From Nocardioides immobilis (GTDB taxonomy: Bacteria > Actinomycetota > Actinomycetes > Propionibacteriales > Nocardioidaceae): a DNA stretch of 64,000 nucleotides. The DNA lies in the NCBI RefSeq assembly GCF_003515065.1, contig NZ_QXGH01000009.1:530655-594654 (forward strand), given 5' to 3'. Each line of letters begins with the position of its first letter. The stretch's first letter is position 1. The notes beneath the pieces are model-generated. The model was not told the DNA's origin. It worked only from the letters and a program-made list of their open reading frames with translations, and made no database searches. This document shows positions 17,032-27,042 of this stretch, in pieces. Both the position numbers and the translations under genes were made by a program.

Positions 17032-17860
17032 CGAGACGTGCCACCGCCCGCGCAACCTCGGGTCCGAACATCACCGGGTCGTTGTGATCGGCTCCCTGGA
17101 GGACCAGCTCCTCGGCCAGAGACGGGGCCTCGTCCGCAACCCGGGCGCTGAGCCGCGACGGAACCACGCTGTCCCGGTCGCCGTACACCACGGTCACGGG
17201 GACCTCGCTGTCCTTCAGGTGGTCGAGCACGGGGAAACCGTCTCGTAGGAGGACTCGCACCGGCAGCCAGGGATAGTGGTGAGACCCGACGTCGGCCAGC
17301 TCGGTGAAGGGCGAACGCAGCACCAGACCGGCCGGTGGGCGTTCGGCCTGGAGGGCAGCAACGACGCCCGTGCCGAGCGACTCCCCGAAGTAAAGGGTTC
17401 GCTCCGGCGGGTAGCCGAGGTATTCCAGCGCTTCGGCAGCGGCCCGCGCATCGGCGAGTAGTCCGTCCTCGCTCGGCGAGCCGGGGTTGCCGCCGTACCC
17501 GCGATAGTCGATGAGGAGCACGGCGAGCCCGAGGTCGCTCAGCTCGTCCGCGAAGTCCGCGCGCCCGAGCCGGTTGCCGCCGTTGCCGGGCGCGACGAGC
17601 ACCGCCATGTCCCGGTCGCGCCTACCGCGGGCCGGCACGAACCAGGCGCCGAGCGTGAGGCCGTCCTCGGTGTGCAGCGTGACGTCACGCGCACCGGCGA
17701 TCACTTCGTCCGCCGGTGGCACCGGGGACGAATCCGGGAAGTAGATGAGCCGACGCTGTATCGCCCACATCGCTCCGATCACCACCCCCAGGACCACCGC
17801 CAGGACAAGGCCCGCTCTCAGCGCGGCCCGCAGCCGAGAGCGCCTCCGCTGGTGTGCCAC
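17006..17860 (-). CDS. Membrane-anchored alpha/beta hydrolase (BEM46/ABHD13-like)
   Basis: A 284-aa protein with a basic N-terminus, one span at about 15-33, and an alpha/beta hydrolase domain likely outside the membrane. The nucleophile is in YFGESLGTGV, the acid in VYGDRDSVVP, and the His in GADHNDPV. The RLIYFPDSSPVPPADE start and DYRGYGGNPGSPSE segment are typical of the BEM46/ABHD13 family. Its substrate is unknown. GTG at 17860 is used; an upstream ATG is followed at once by a stop. Confidence 0.82.
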   Translation of the reverse strand: MAHQRRRSRLRAALRAGLVLAVVLGVVIGAMWAIQRRLIYFPDSSPVPPADEVIAGARDVTLHTEDGLTLGAWFVPARGRRDRDMAVLVAPGNGGNRLGRADFADELSDLGLAVLLIDYRGYGGNPGSPSEDGLLADARAAAEALEYLGYPPERTLYFGESLGTGVVAALQAERPPAGLVLRSPFTELADVGSHHYPWLPVRVLLRDGFPVLDHLKDSEVPVTVVYGDRDSVVPSRLSARVADEAPSLAEELVLQGADHNDPVMFGPEVARAVARLAASVDKGS

Positions 17861-17978
17861 TACCTCATGGTGTTCGGTCCTGGGCGGGTCCGCAATCGTG
17901 GTCAGTGCGCGCCCACCGGAGGAACCCGCCGCTTCGAGTCAGGCAGCGGGCGCGGGAGCCTCAACTTCTCCTGACCGC

Positions 17979-19733
17979 TCACCCGACGTCGAACGCGTTC
18001 TTCAGCCCGAGCCGGTAGAGCGCCTTGTCGGCGATCTTCAGCGCCTCCCACTCCGGCGGGCGGAACATCTTGTAGATCGGAGCGGGCGTGCCGCCGACGC
18101 CGGAGGCGTCGAGGATCGCGTTGGCGGCCTGCCGTCCGGACTCGTTGGCGCCCTCCATGGTGGCCAGGTCGACGTTGGTTCGGCAGTAGTCGCCGGCGAG
18201 GAAGAGGTTGGGGATGCCGGATCTTGCCGTCGGCCGCAGCTTCCACGAGTCGACCGTGTTGATCAGCAGCGGCTCGTCGTTGGTGTTGGCCCGGCGGGTG
18301 GCGTCCCACTTGATGGCCGGATCCAGGAACCACGAGTGCAGCACGTCGTCGGGGAGCACCGAGCGGCCGGTGTCCTCCAACGACGCCTTCATCTGCGCCC
18401 AGACCTCGGCCCGCACCTGCTCCTTGGTGCACCTGTTGGCCGGCTTGCCGAAGAGGATGCCGGGCTCCGTCCAGTCGGAGACGTCGACGGAGAGACAGTC
18501 GACGGCCGCGCCGTCGCCGTACGTCGACGCGAAGTCGTTGGTCCAGAACTGGCCCTGGGTCAGGCAGGTGAGCGACCACGGCGAGTCGAGGAAGGCGACG
18601 TGGCCGCGCGTCATGTTGACCGGGCGCTTCAGGTAGAACTGGATGCCGTTCATCCAGTCGGTGACGAGGCCGTTCAGGCCCTCGAGCTTCGGAGCCAGCC
18701 GGAGCACGCTGCTCGAGAGCAGCGGCGTCACCCGCTCGACAGGCATCGCGGACACGAACCAGTCGGCCTCGATCGTGGTCGGACCGGTGGGGGTGCTCGC
18801 CCGGGCCCCGGTGATCCGCGCGTTCGCGACGTCGAGCCCGACGATCGTCGTACCGGTGCGGAAGCGGACGCCCTTGCCCCGCAGCAGCTGGACCCAGGGG
18901 TCGATCCACACCTCGTTGGTCGGGCCGTTGAGGACCTGGTCGGCGTGCCGGCCCTGCGTCCCCCGACCGGCGATGGCGTTGAGGAAGGCCTCGGCCATGT
19001 TGCCGATGGTGCGGGTGCTGGCGATCTCCTCCTTGGCGGCCACCAGTGCCCGGGTGAGGCCGCGGGCGGCGACGGTCTGGTACTCGGCCGAGCGCTGCTC
19101 GGCGCGGACGAAGTCCCACCAGGACGTCTTCTCCCACTGACCGAACCGCCGCTCGTCGCAGCTCGACATGTAGACGACGACCCGGGTCGCGAAGTAGGCC
19201 GCCTCGTCGGGCGACACCATCTGCCCGCCCACGAGCTCGTCGACGATGAAGCGCTTCAGCGCGTCGGGGGTGGCCAGGTGGCGCGGGTCCGGGATGAGTC
19301 CGAACAGGTTCTGGTCGTCCCGACCTCCGGATCGCGGGAACAGCGGGATCGGTGCGTTGACGAGGTTGTCGAGGACGCCGTTCTCGTTGGTCCCGAACGG
19401 GATCCTCGCCATGGTCTCGGGGATGTGGCTGTAGAAGCCCGGGAAGAACCGGAAGCCGTGCTCACCGGGGAGGTTGCGGCGACCGCCGGACGCCGTACGG
19501 GGCACCGGGATGCTGCGCGCCTTGCCACCGAGCGCCTTGCGCTCGTAGACGGTGACCTCGAACCCGCGCTCGATCAGCTCGTGCGCGGCGGCCAGGCCGG
19601 CCATGCCGCCACCGAGCACGGCGACCCGGCGTCGTTGGAGGGCGAGCGCCGGCGACAACGGACCGGCGGCGACCAGCGCTGCCGCTGCGACCCCGGATCC
19701 TCGCAGCACGTTCCGGCGAGACAGTGACTCCAT
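17979..19733 (-). CDS. Tat-exported FAD-dependent oxidoreductase (amine oxidase/phytoene desaturase-like)
   Basis: A 584-aa flavoprotein. The N-terminus MESLSRRNVLRGSG followed by a hydrophobic Ala-rich stretch is a twin-arginine signal, implying export with FAD bound. The dinucleotide motif VAVLGGGMAGLAAAHELIER is followed by VTVYERKALGGKARS, and the C-terminal FAD motif is IPNLFLAGDYC. The family covers flavin monooxidases and desaturases (HpnE/CrtI-like); the substrate is unknown. ATG at 19733 is preferred to GTG at 19760, which lies within the operator palindrome. It is divergent from, and probably repressed by, the neighbouring TetR. Confidence 0.85.
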   Translation of the reverse strand: MESLSRRNVLRGSGVAAAALVAAGPLSPALALQRRRVAVLGGGMAGLAAAHELIERGFEVTVYERKALGGKARSIPVPRTASGGRRNLPGEHGFRFFPGFYSHIPETMARIPFGTNENGVLDNLVNAPIPLFPRSGGRDDQNLFGLIPDPRHLATPDALKRFIVDELVGGQMVSPDEAAYFATRVVVYMSSCDERRFGQWEKTSWWDFVRAEQRSAEYQTVAARGLTRALVAAKEEIASTRTIGNMAEAFLNAIAGRGTQGRHADQVLNGPTNEVWIDPWVQLLRGKGVRFRTGTTIVGLDVANARITGARASTPTGPTTIEADWFVSAMPVERVTPLLSSSVLRLAPKLEGLNGLVTDWMNGIQFYLKRPVNMTRGHVAFLDSPWSLTCLTQGQFWTNDFASTYGDGAAVDCLSVDVSDWTEPGILFGKPANRCTKEQVRAEVWAQMKASLEDTGRSVLPDDVLHSWFLDPAIKWDATRRANTNDEPLLINTVDSWKLRPTARSGIPNLFLAGDYCRTNVDLATMEGANESGRQAANAILDASGVGGTPAPIYKMFRPPEWEALKIADKALYRLGLKNAFDVG

Positions 19734-19750
19734 GACACCCCGATCTTCCG

Positions 19751-19772
19751 TAACCGACACTGGTGTCGGTTA
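19751..19772. promoter_or_regulatory. Perfect 10+10 bp palindromic TetR operator
   Basis: Arms TAACCGACAC and GTGTCGGTTA flank a TG centre, with no mismatch over 22 bases. The site lies between the divergent FAD oxidoreductase and TetR genes and touches the TetR start region. This is the expected place for an autoregulated TetR operator controlling both genes. Confidence 0.8.
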
Positions 19773-19774
19773 GC

Positions 19775-20416
19775 ATGGGGATTGTGTCCTCTCCCGGCGT
19801 CTCCGTCAACCAGCCGCGACGACGGCTGCGGGGTGCCGAGCGCCGCCGCCGGGTCGAGGCGGCCGCGGTCGTCGCGTTCGCCAACAGGGGGTACGACGCA
19901 ACGTCGCTCGGCGAGATCGCGTCCGCAGCCGGGGTCACCCGGACGGTGATGTACGACCACTTCCCCACCAAGCGCGCGCTCTTCCTGCAGGTGCTGGCCT
20001 CCCAGCACGAGCTGATGCTCACCGAGATCGCGCGCGGCATCACCAGCGAGGGCGGGCCGCGCGACCGGGTGCGGGCGACGCTGGCGGCGTACCTCGAGTT
20101 CACCCGGGAGCACCCCGCGACCCGGCGGCTGCTCCTCGACCCGATCCCGTCCGGCGACCCCGAGCTCGACCAGGTCGTCCGTGGCTACCTCGACGACCGG
20201 GCCGACGCCATCAGCGGCTTGCTGTCGGCCGACCTCGCCGGAGCCGGCGTGGACCTCGGCTCCACCAGCCTGCCGGTCATCGTCGCCGTCGTCAGTGGTG
20301 CCGCCGACGGTCTGGCCCAGTGGTGGGCCCTGCACCCGGACACGCCGTTCGACGACGTCGTCGACGCCGCCACCCGCTTGCTCTGGAACGGCCTGCCGCG
20401 CGCCGGGGACGCCTGA
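19775..20416 (+). CDS. TetR family transcriptional regulator
   Basis: A 213-aa regulator. Its N-terminal HTH has GEIASAAGVTRTVMYDHFPTKRALF, and the C-terminal ligand domain resembles that of other actinobacterial TetR proteins (a TetR_C_33-like assignment is from memory). ATG at 19775 is immediately after the palindrome; GTG at 19784, with GGGGAT just before it, is an equally possible start. The gene faces the FAD oxidoreductase, its likely target. It converges on guaB with a 3-base gap. Confidence 0.85.
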   Translation: MGIVSSPGVSVNQPRRRLRGAERRRRVEAAAVVAFANRGYDATSLGEIASAAGVTRTVMYDHFPTKRALFLQVLASQHELMLTEIARGITSEGGPRDRVRATLAAYLEFTREHPATRRLLLDPIPSGDPELDQVVRGYLDDRADAISGLLSADLAGAGVDLGSTSLPVIVAVVSGAADGLAQWWALHPDTPFDDVVDAATRLLWNGLPRAGDA

Positions 20417-20419
20417 TCC

Positions 20420-21937
<1,518 letters not shown>

Positions 21938-21984
21938 CTACGTGTCGCCTTGCCTGCAGGACGAACCGGGACAGACTGGGGCGC

Positions 21985-23454
21985 GTGAACCTTCCCGTGA
22001 TCAAAGACCTGCCCCCGCACGTGTTGGTCCTCTTCGGCGCGACCGGCGACCTCGCGTCCCGCAAGCTCTTCCCCGGGCTGTACCGGCTGGCCGCGGCGGG
22101 GCGGCTCCCCAAGCACTACCGGGTGATCGGCAGCGGCCGGCGCTCCCCCGGCACCGACGAGGAGTTCCGCGGCCAGGTGAGGACGGCTCTCGACGAGTTC
22201 GTGAAGGACGTCGACGAGGCGGTGGCCGGGCCGCTGCTGGAGCGGATCACGTTCGTCACCTCCTCGGCCGACGACGGTACGGCGCTGTCGGCGGCCGTGC
22301 GTGACGCCGAGGACCGACTGCTCGAGGACGCGGGCTGCCTGCTGTCCGACGTACGGCGCCTGCTCTACCTCTCGATCCCGCCGTCGGCCGTCTCCGGCAC
22401 GGTGGAGATGCTCGCGAAGGAGGACCTGGTCGACCGCTCGCGACTGGTCGCGGAGAAGCCGTTCGGCACCGACCTGGCCACTGCACGGGCACTCGACGTC
22501 GTACTCCTCAACGCCTTCGAGGAGCGGCAGATCTTCCGGATCGACCACTTCCTCGGCAAGGAGGCGGTGCAGAACATCCTGGCGCTCCGCTTCGCCAACG
22601 GGCTGTTCGAGCCGGCCTGGAACCGGCACACCATCGAGTCGGTGCAGATCGACGTGCCGGAGCGGCTGACGGTCGAGGGCCGGGGCAGCTTCTACGAGGG
22701 CACCGGCTGCCTGCGCGACATGGTCACCACCCATCTCTGCCAGCTGCTCGGCTTCGTCGCGCTCGAGGACCCGCACGCCTACCGCGAGTCCGCACTGCGG
22801 GCGGCGAAGTCCGCCGTGTTCGCGGCAGTGCGGCCGCTCGACCCGGAGCGCGTGGTCTTCGGCCAGTACGACGGCTACCGCGCCGAGGCCGACGTCGCAC
22901 CCGACTCCGACGTGGAGACGTTCGTCGCGATCGAGATGTGGATCGACAACGACCGGTGGCGCGACGTGCCGTTCTACCTGCGCACCGGCAAGGCGATGGC
23001 CGAGGGCCGGCGGACCATCACCGTCCGGTTCTCCGACCCCCGGCACCGCTGGCTCAAGCCCGCCGACCAGGGGGTGCCGGCGCCCAACGAGCTGGTCATC
23101 GAGCTCGCCGACCAGCCGCGGATCGCGATCGACGTCCGCGCCAAGCGACCCGGCCCGGACATGGACATCGTCGAGGGCGTGTTCCGCCTCGACCTCGTCT
23201 GCGACGTCCCGGACGCCGACCCGTTGGAGGCGTACGAGCGGCTCATCCTCGACGTGATGCGCGGCGACCGCACCCTCTTCATCGGCTCGGCCGAGGTCGA
23301 GCGGCTGTGGGAGATCTGCCAGCCGGTCCTCGAGCGCCGCCCGGCACCGGAGCCCTACCCGCAGGGGTCCTGGGGTCCGCAGCCCGCGATCGACCTGCCG
23401 CTCGGCGGCTGGCGGCTCGGCAACCACCCGCCGGACCGGTCGCTCACCAGCTGA
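21985..23454 (+). CDS. zwf: Glucose-6-phosphate 1-dehydrogenase
   Basis: A 489-aa enzyme oxidising glucose-6-phosphate to 6-phosphogluconolactone with NADP+. It has the N-terminal dinucleotide loop [27 protein letters not shown], and the active-site [13 protein letters not shown] with the substrate-binding Lys and the proton-accepting His region. The C-terminal domain is complete. The gene stands alone without tal, tkt, opcA or pgl neighbours, unlike the usual actinobacterial pentose-phosphate cluster, so it may be a second copy. GTG start at 21985. Confidence 0.95.
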   Translation: MNLPVIKDLPPHVLVLFGATGDLASRKLFPGLYRLAAAGRLPKHYRVIGSGRRSPGTDEEFRGQVRTALDEFVKDVDEAVAGPLLERITFVTSSADDGTALSAAVRDAEDRLLEDAGCLLSDVRRLLYLSIPPSAVSGTVEMLAKEDLVDRSRLVAEKPFGTDLATARALDVVLLNAFEERQIFRIDHFLGKEAVQNILALRFANGLFEPAWNRHTIESVQIDVPERLTVEGRGSFYEGTGCLRDMVTTHLCQLLGFVALEDPHAYRESALRAAKSAVFAAVRPLDPERVVFGQYDGYRAEADVAPDSDVETFVAIEMWIDNDRWRDVPFYLRTGKAMAEGRRTITVRFSDPRHRWLKPADQGVPAPNELVIELADQPRIAIDVRAKRPGPDMDIVEGVFRLDLVCDVPDADPLEAYERLILDVMRGDRTLFIGSAEVERLWEICQPVLERRPAPEPYPQGSWGPQPAIDLPLGGWRLGNHPPDRSLTS

Positions 23455-23461
23455 GCGACGC

Positions 23462-23536
23462 GGCGTGCGTCGTACCTGAAGTTTCGGTCCCGATTCGGTC
23501 GATTTTGGGGCCGAAACTTCAGGTACGACGTGCGCC
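23462..23536. repeat. Long palindromic repeat, copy 1 (also bidirectional terminator)
   Basis: A perfect 20-bp pair, CGTCGTACCTGAAGTTTCGG at 23468-23487 and its complement at 23511-23530, extended by GGCG/CGCC beyond a 2-base mismatch. It lies between the convergent zwf and cydB stops, so it can terminate both. A near-identical element lies at 26051-26117 on the other side of cydAB. Confidence 0.85.
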
Positions 23537-24538
23537 TCAGTGGCGGGACCACTCCTCGCTCTGGGTGAGCCGGAACAGGTACGCCAGCGGCGGTACGACG
23601 ACAACGACCGCGAGCCCGACCGCGACCAGGAGCCCCTGGAGCGTCGCGGTCGCTCCGGCGGCGTCGGCGATCCGCACCTCGTCGACGAGCAGCCAGGGGT
23701 ACTGCCCGATCCCCCACCCCGACACGACCGACGCGACCGCCGTGACGGCGGTGAGCCGCGCGGCGCCGTAGCTGCGGCGCCAGAGCAGCGCGAGCGTCGC
23801 GAGGCCGGCCACCGCGGCCAGCACGACGAGCGGAGCGGCTCTGCCCGCGAGACCGTCGCTCAGGGTGGGTGCGTCGTCGGCGATCGGGACGAGCGCGGCG
23901 AAGACCACCACCCCGGTGACCACCCCGACGAGCAGCGCCCGCACCCGGAGCTCGTCGGCCAGCCGGTTCTGTCCCCGCCGCGCGGCCTCGGCCACCAGGA
24001 AGACGCCGGCGAGGAACGCGCAGGTGCCGACCGCGATCACGCCTCCGAACAGCGAGGTCGGGTTGACCCACGACGCCCACCGGTCGCCGGTGCCGTCGAG
24101 CGGCACCCGCCCCGAGGCGATCCCGCCGGCCACGGTCCCGAGGAAGAACGGCGTCAGCACCGACGACGTCGCGAACACGACACCGAACAGGCGCGCCTGG
24201 CCGAGCGTCTCGGCGTACTTGCGGAACGCGAAGCTGGCGCCGCGCAGCACGATGCCCAGCAGCGCGAACAGCAGCGGCAGCACCAGCGTCGACATCGCGG
24301 CCGCGAAGGACTCCGGGAAGCCGGTCCACCAGATCACCAGGACGTAGATCAGCCAGACATGGTTGGCCTCCCACACCGGGCCGATGCTGTGGTCGACGAG
24401 GGTGCGCAGCTCGGCGCCGCGGCGGCTGCTGCCTGCGGTGAGGTCGAAGAAGCCCGATCCGAAGTCGGCGCCGCCGAGCACGGCGTACGCGACGACGCCG
24501 ACGAACAGCGCCGCGGCGACGGCTACCTCCAGGCTCAT
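23537..24538 (-). CDS. cydB: Cytochrome bd quinol oxidase subunit II
   Basis: A 333-aa integral membrane protein with about eight to nine spans. Family features include VVAYAVLGGADFGSGFFDL near the N-terminus and EANHVWLIYVLVIWWTGFP in the next segment. It partners CydA in a high-affinity terminal oxidase that reduces O2 to water at low oxygen. Its ATG overlaps the cydA stop (ATGA). No cydCD or fused cydDC gene follows, since zwf converges directly; the exporter needed for assembly must be elsewhere. Confidence 0.95.
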   Translation of the reverse strand: MSLEVAVAAALFVGVVAYAVLGGADFGSGFFDLTAGSSRRGAELRTLVDHSIGPVWEANHVWLIYVLVIWWTGFPESFAAAMSTLVLPLLFALLGIVLRGASFAFRKYAETLGQARLFGVVFATSSVLTPFFLGTVAGGIASGRVPLDGTGDRWASWVNPTSLFGGVIAVGTCAFLAGVFLVAEAARRGQNRLADELRVRALLVGVVTGVVVFAALVPIADDAPTLSDGLAGRAAPLVVLAAVAGLATLALLWRRSYGAARLTAVTAVASVVSGWGIGQYPWLLVDEVRIADAAGATATLQGLLVAVGLAVVVVVPPLAYLFRLTQSEEWSRH

Positions 24539-25965
24539 CGGCCGGCCTCCGCCTTGTCCGTCGAGGTCTTGTCGGTCGAGACCTCCGGTGCGTAGGGGCT
24601 GGGCAGGTCGACCTCGCCGGCCCGCCAGCGGCGCGCCATGGAGCGGAGCACGACGACCGCGCCGACCGTCATGCCGGCGTAGACCACGGTGCTGACGCCG
24701 AGGAGCCACCACAGGCTTGCGGTGTAGTCACCCACCGCCTCGGGCGTCCGCATCACCCCGTAGACGATCCACGGCTGGCGTCCGACCTCCGTCGCGATCC
24801 AGCCCGCCTCGAGCGCGACGACAGCGAGCGGTCCGGCCACGGCGGCCGAGCGGAGGAACCAACGCCGCTCGAGCAGGTCCCGGCCGCGGCGCCGCTGGAA
24901 CCAGAACCACACGACGCCGGCCGCCAGCAGGGTCCCGATGCCGACCATCGCCTGGAACGCGAGGTGCGCCAGGTTGACCGGCGGGTGGTCCTCCTCGGGG
25001 ATCGTGTCGAGACCGGGCACCGGCTCGTCGGGCGAGTTCATCGCGATCAGCGATCCCAGCACCGGGATGTCGATCGCACCCTTGACCTCGCCGTCGACCA
25101 GCACCCCGCCCAGCCGCAGCGGCGAGGGGCTCTCGGTCGTCTCGGCCAGCTCGAACGCCGCGAGCTTGGCCGGCTGCCGCTCGTCCAGGCCGAAGCCGAG
25201 GACGTGGCCGACGAAGGGCTGGGTCACGGCCGCGATCGACGCGAAGACGAAGGGCACCATGAAGCCCAGCCGGTGGTGGGCGTCGCGGCGACCGCGGAGC
25301 ATGCCGACGGCGTACACACCGGCGACGGAGAAGCCGGTCAGCATGTAGGCGCCGACCCACATGTGCGCGAACTGCAGGAACGCCTGCTGGTTGAACAGCA
25401 CCGCCCACGGCTGGACGTCGGTGACCTCGCCGCCCACGATCCGGAAGCCGGTCGGATCGTTCATCCAGGCGTTGACCGCCAGCACGCAGTAGGCGCCGAC
25501 GATGCCGGTGACCGCCATCGGCAGCACCATCAGGACGTGCCGCTTCGGCGGGATCCGGCCCCAGCCGTAGAGGTAGATCCCGAGGAAGATCGCCTCGAGG
25601 AAGAAGGCCAGCCCCTCGAACGCGAACGGCAGGCCGAGGACGTCGCCGTACGTCCCCATCAGGCCCGGCCACAGCAGGCCCATCTCGAAGCTCAGCACCG
25701 TGCCGGACACGGCTCCGATGGCGAACAGCACGGCCGAGACCTTGGCCCACCGATGGGCGAGACCGAGGGCGACCGGGTCGTCGCGGCGGATCCCCCGCAG
25801 GTGCATCACGAAGATCATCGCGGGGAAGGCGACGCCGAAGCAGGCCAGCACGATGTGCCAGCCGAGCGAGAGCGCCATCTGCTGCCGGGCGGGCAGCAGG
25901 CCCGCGGGTTCGGCGGCTCCGGAGAGCTGGACCACTACTTCGGTGAGGACTGCGGGCGTCAGCAC
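24535..25965 (-). CDS. cydA: Cytochrome bd quinol oxidase subunit I
   Basis: A 476-aa membrane protein carrying the haem b and d sites. ARQQMALSLGWHIVLACFG contains the conserved N-terminal haem-ligand His region, LSFEMGLLWPG the conserved Glu, and TEVGRQPWIVYG the GRQPW signature of the quinol domain. The Q-loop is short, as in actinobacterial and CIO-type enzymes. A Rex-type operator lies 41-58 bases upstream, pointing to induction when NADH/NAD+ rises under low oxygen. Confidence 0.95.
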   Translation of the reverse strand: MLTPAVLTEVVVQLSGAAEPAGLLPARQQMALSLGWHIVLACFGVAFPAMIFVMHLRGIRRDDPVALGLAHRWAKVSAVLFAIGAVSGTVLSFEMGLLWPGLMGTYGDVLGLPFAFEGLAFFLEAIFLGIYLYGWGRIPPKRHVLMVLPMAVTGIVGAYCVLAVNAWMNDPTGFRIVGGEVTDVQPWAVLFNQQAFLQFAHMWVGAYMLTGFSVAGVYAVGMLRGRRDAHHRLGFMVPFVFASIAAVTQPFVGHVLGFGLDERQPAKLAAFELAETTESPSPLRLGGVLVDGEVKGAIDIPVLGSLIAMNSPDEPVPGLDTIPEEDHPPVNLAHLAFQAMVGIGTLLAAGVVWFWFQRRRGRDLLERRWFLRSAAVAGPLAVVALEAGWIATEVGRQPWIVYGVMRTPEAVGDYTASLWWLLGVSTVVYAGMTVGAVVVLRSMARRWRAGEVDLPSPYAPEVSTDKTSTDKAEAGR

Positions 25966-26005
25966 AGTCCCGACGCTAGGCGGTGTTCACGCCTCGATCA
26001 CGAGT

Positions 26006-26023
26006 TTGTGAATCTTTTCACGA
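26006..26023. promoter_or_regulatory. Rex (redox-sensing repressor) operator upstream of cydA
   Basis: TTGTGAATCTTTTCACGA matches the Rex consensus TTGTGAA-N4-TTCACAA with one mismatch. Rex controls cyd genes in Streptomyces. A further half-site GTTCAC is at 25985-25990. The rex gene is not in the window. Confidence 0.8.
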
Positions 26024-26050
26024 AGTCGGTGCCGCGGCGGGCGTTGGAGG

Positions 26051-26117
26051 GCGTCGTACCTGAAGCTTCGGCCCCGATCCGGCCGGTTCTGGGGCCGAAA
26101 CTTCAGGTACGACGCGC
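26051..26117. repeat. Long palindromic repeat, copy 2
   Basis: Arms of 25 bp (26051-26075 and 26091-26115) with one mismatch flank a 15-base loop. The outer CGTCGTACCTGAAG sequence is identical to that of copy 1, but the loop differs. It lies between the cydA control region and the stop of the ACT-GNAT gene, so it can terminate that leftward transcript before cydA. Confidence 0.85.
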
Positions 26118-26120
26118 TCC

Positions 26121-26984
26121 TCAGACCCGGAGCTCGCTCACGGCGATCCGCACGCTCACGGTCTCGCCGACCATCCGGATCCGGCCGCGCAGCCCGGCGG
26201 ACAGCACCATCGGCAGGACCGCCTGCGTGTCGGAAGGCGCGGTGAGCACGATCTCCTCGGCGCCCCGCGCCCGCGCCATCCGGGCGACGTCGGCGAGGAG
26301 TCGGGTGCCGATGCCGCGCCGCTGCCACGACGGGTCGACCCACATGTCGACCGGCCACGGATCGCCTTCGGCGGCGGCCGGTGCCACCGAGGCGCGACCG
26401 GCCACCCGGCCACCGGACAGCGCGGCGACGGCATCGCCGGTGGCGACGTACTCCAGCTCGGCGGTCTCGCGCGCACTCTGCGGCGCGGGCGGTGCTTCCC
26501 GGCTCAGCACGTGGGTGACCAGCTCGGCCATCGCAGCCCCGCGGACCCGTTCGGTCGAGGTGAACGACGTGGACCGTCGGATCTGGACGGTCGCGTTGCC
26601 GACAGTCATCTCCAGCACGTCCTCGTGGCCGCCGGCAGGAGCGAGATCGGCGTCGAAGAGGTGCGCGACGACGTCGGGGAACGTCGCGGGCTGGTCGAGG
26701 ACCGCGAGCGCCGCCTTCACGAACCGCGTCGGCTGGTCGTCGAGCGCCGCCTCGGTGCACTCCATCGCGACCACCGACTCGGCACCGGCGCGCTGCATCA
26801 GGCCGACCATGTCCGCGACGCCGAAACCTTCCGGCGCGTCCACGACCAGCTCGTCGGTGACCGAGGACCGGCCCGGGAAGACCTGGACCCGCAGGATGTT
26901 GACGCCGCTCTTGCCGCACTCGTGAGCCAGCGACCCGAGAGCCCCGGGACGATCCGGCAGGTTCGCGCGCACCCTCCACAGCAT
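26121..26984 (-). CDS. ACT domain-GNAT acetyltransferase fusion
   Basis: A 287-aa protein. Residues about 1-75 resemble an ACT ligand-binding domain (LWRVRANLPDRPGALGSLAHE), a middle part is unassigned, and the C-terminal 150 residues form a GNAT domain with DMWVDPSWQRRGIGTRLLADV (RRGIGT acetyl-CoA loop). An allosteric amino-acid signal controlling acetylation is a reasonable idea, but the substrate is unknown. ATG at 26984 is chosen because the ACT homology starts at once; ATG codons at 27002 and 27011 are alternatives. Confidence 0.78.
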   Translation of the reverse strand: MLWRVRANLPDRPGALGSLAHECGKSGVNILRVQVFPGRSSVTDELVVDAPEGFGVADMVGLMQRAGAESVVAMECTEAALDDQPTRFVKAALAVLDQPATFPDVVAHLFDADLAPAGGHEDVLEMTVGNATVQIRRSTSFTSTERVRGAAMAELVTHVLSREAPPAPQSARETAELEYVATGDAVAALSGGRVAGRASVAPAAAEGDPWPVDMWVDPSWQRRGIGTRLLADVARMARARGAEEIVLTAPSDTQAVLPMVLSAGLRGRIRMVGETVSVRIAVSELRV

Positions 26985-27042
26985 GGGTCCAGCATGCCGC
27001 ATCAAGGTCACGCGCGGCGATCGTCAGCGTTGCGAAACTCGG

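Noticed and set aside
19734..19760. GTG 19760 as the start of the FAD oxidoreductase
   Set aside because: It lies inside the perfect operator palindrome and would put nine residues before the Tat motif. ATG 19733 directly before ESLSRRNVLRG is more likely.
23462..26117. The two cyd-flanking palindromes as ends of a transposon
   Set aside because: No transposase or target-site duplication is seen, the segment between holds only cydAB, and each element is itself a complete hairpin, not a terminal repeat.
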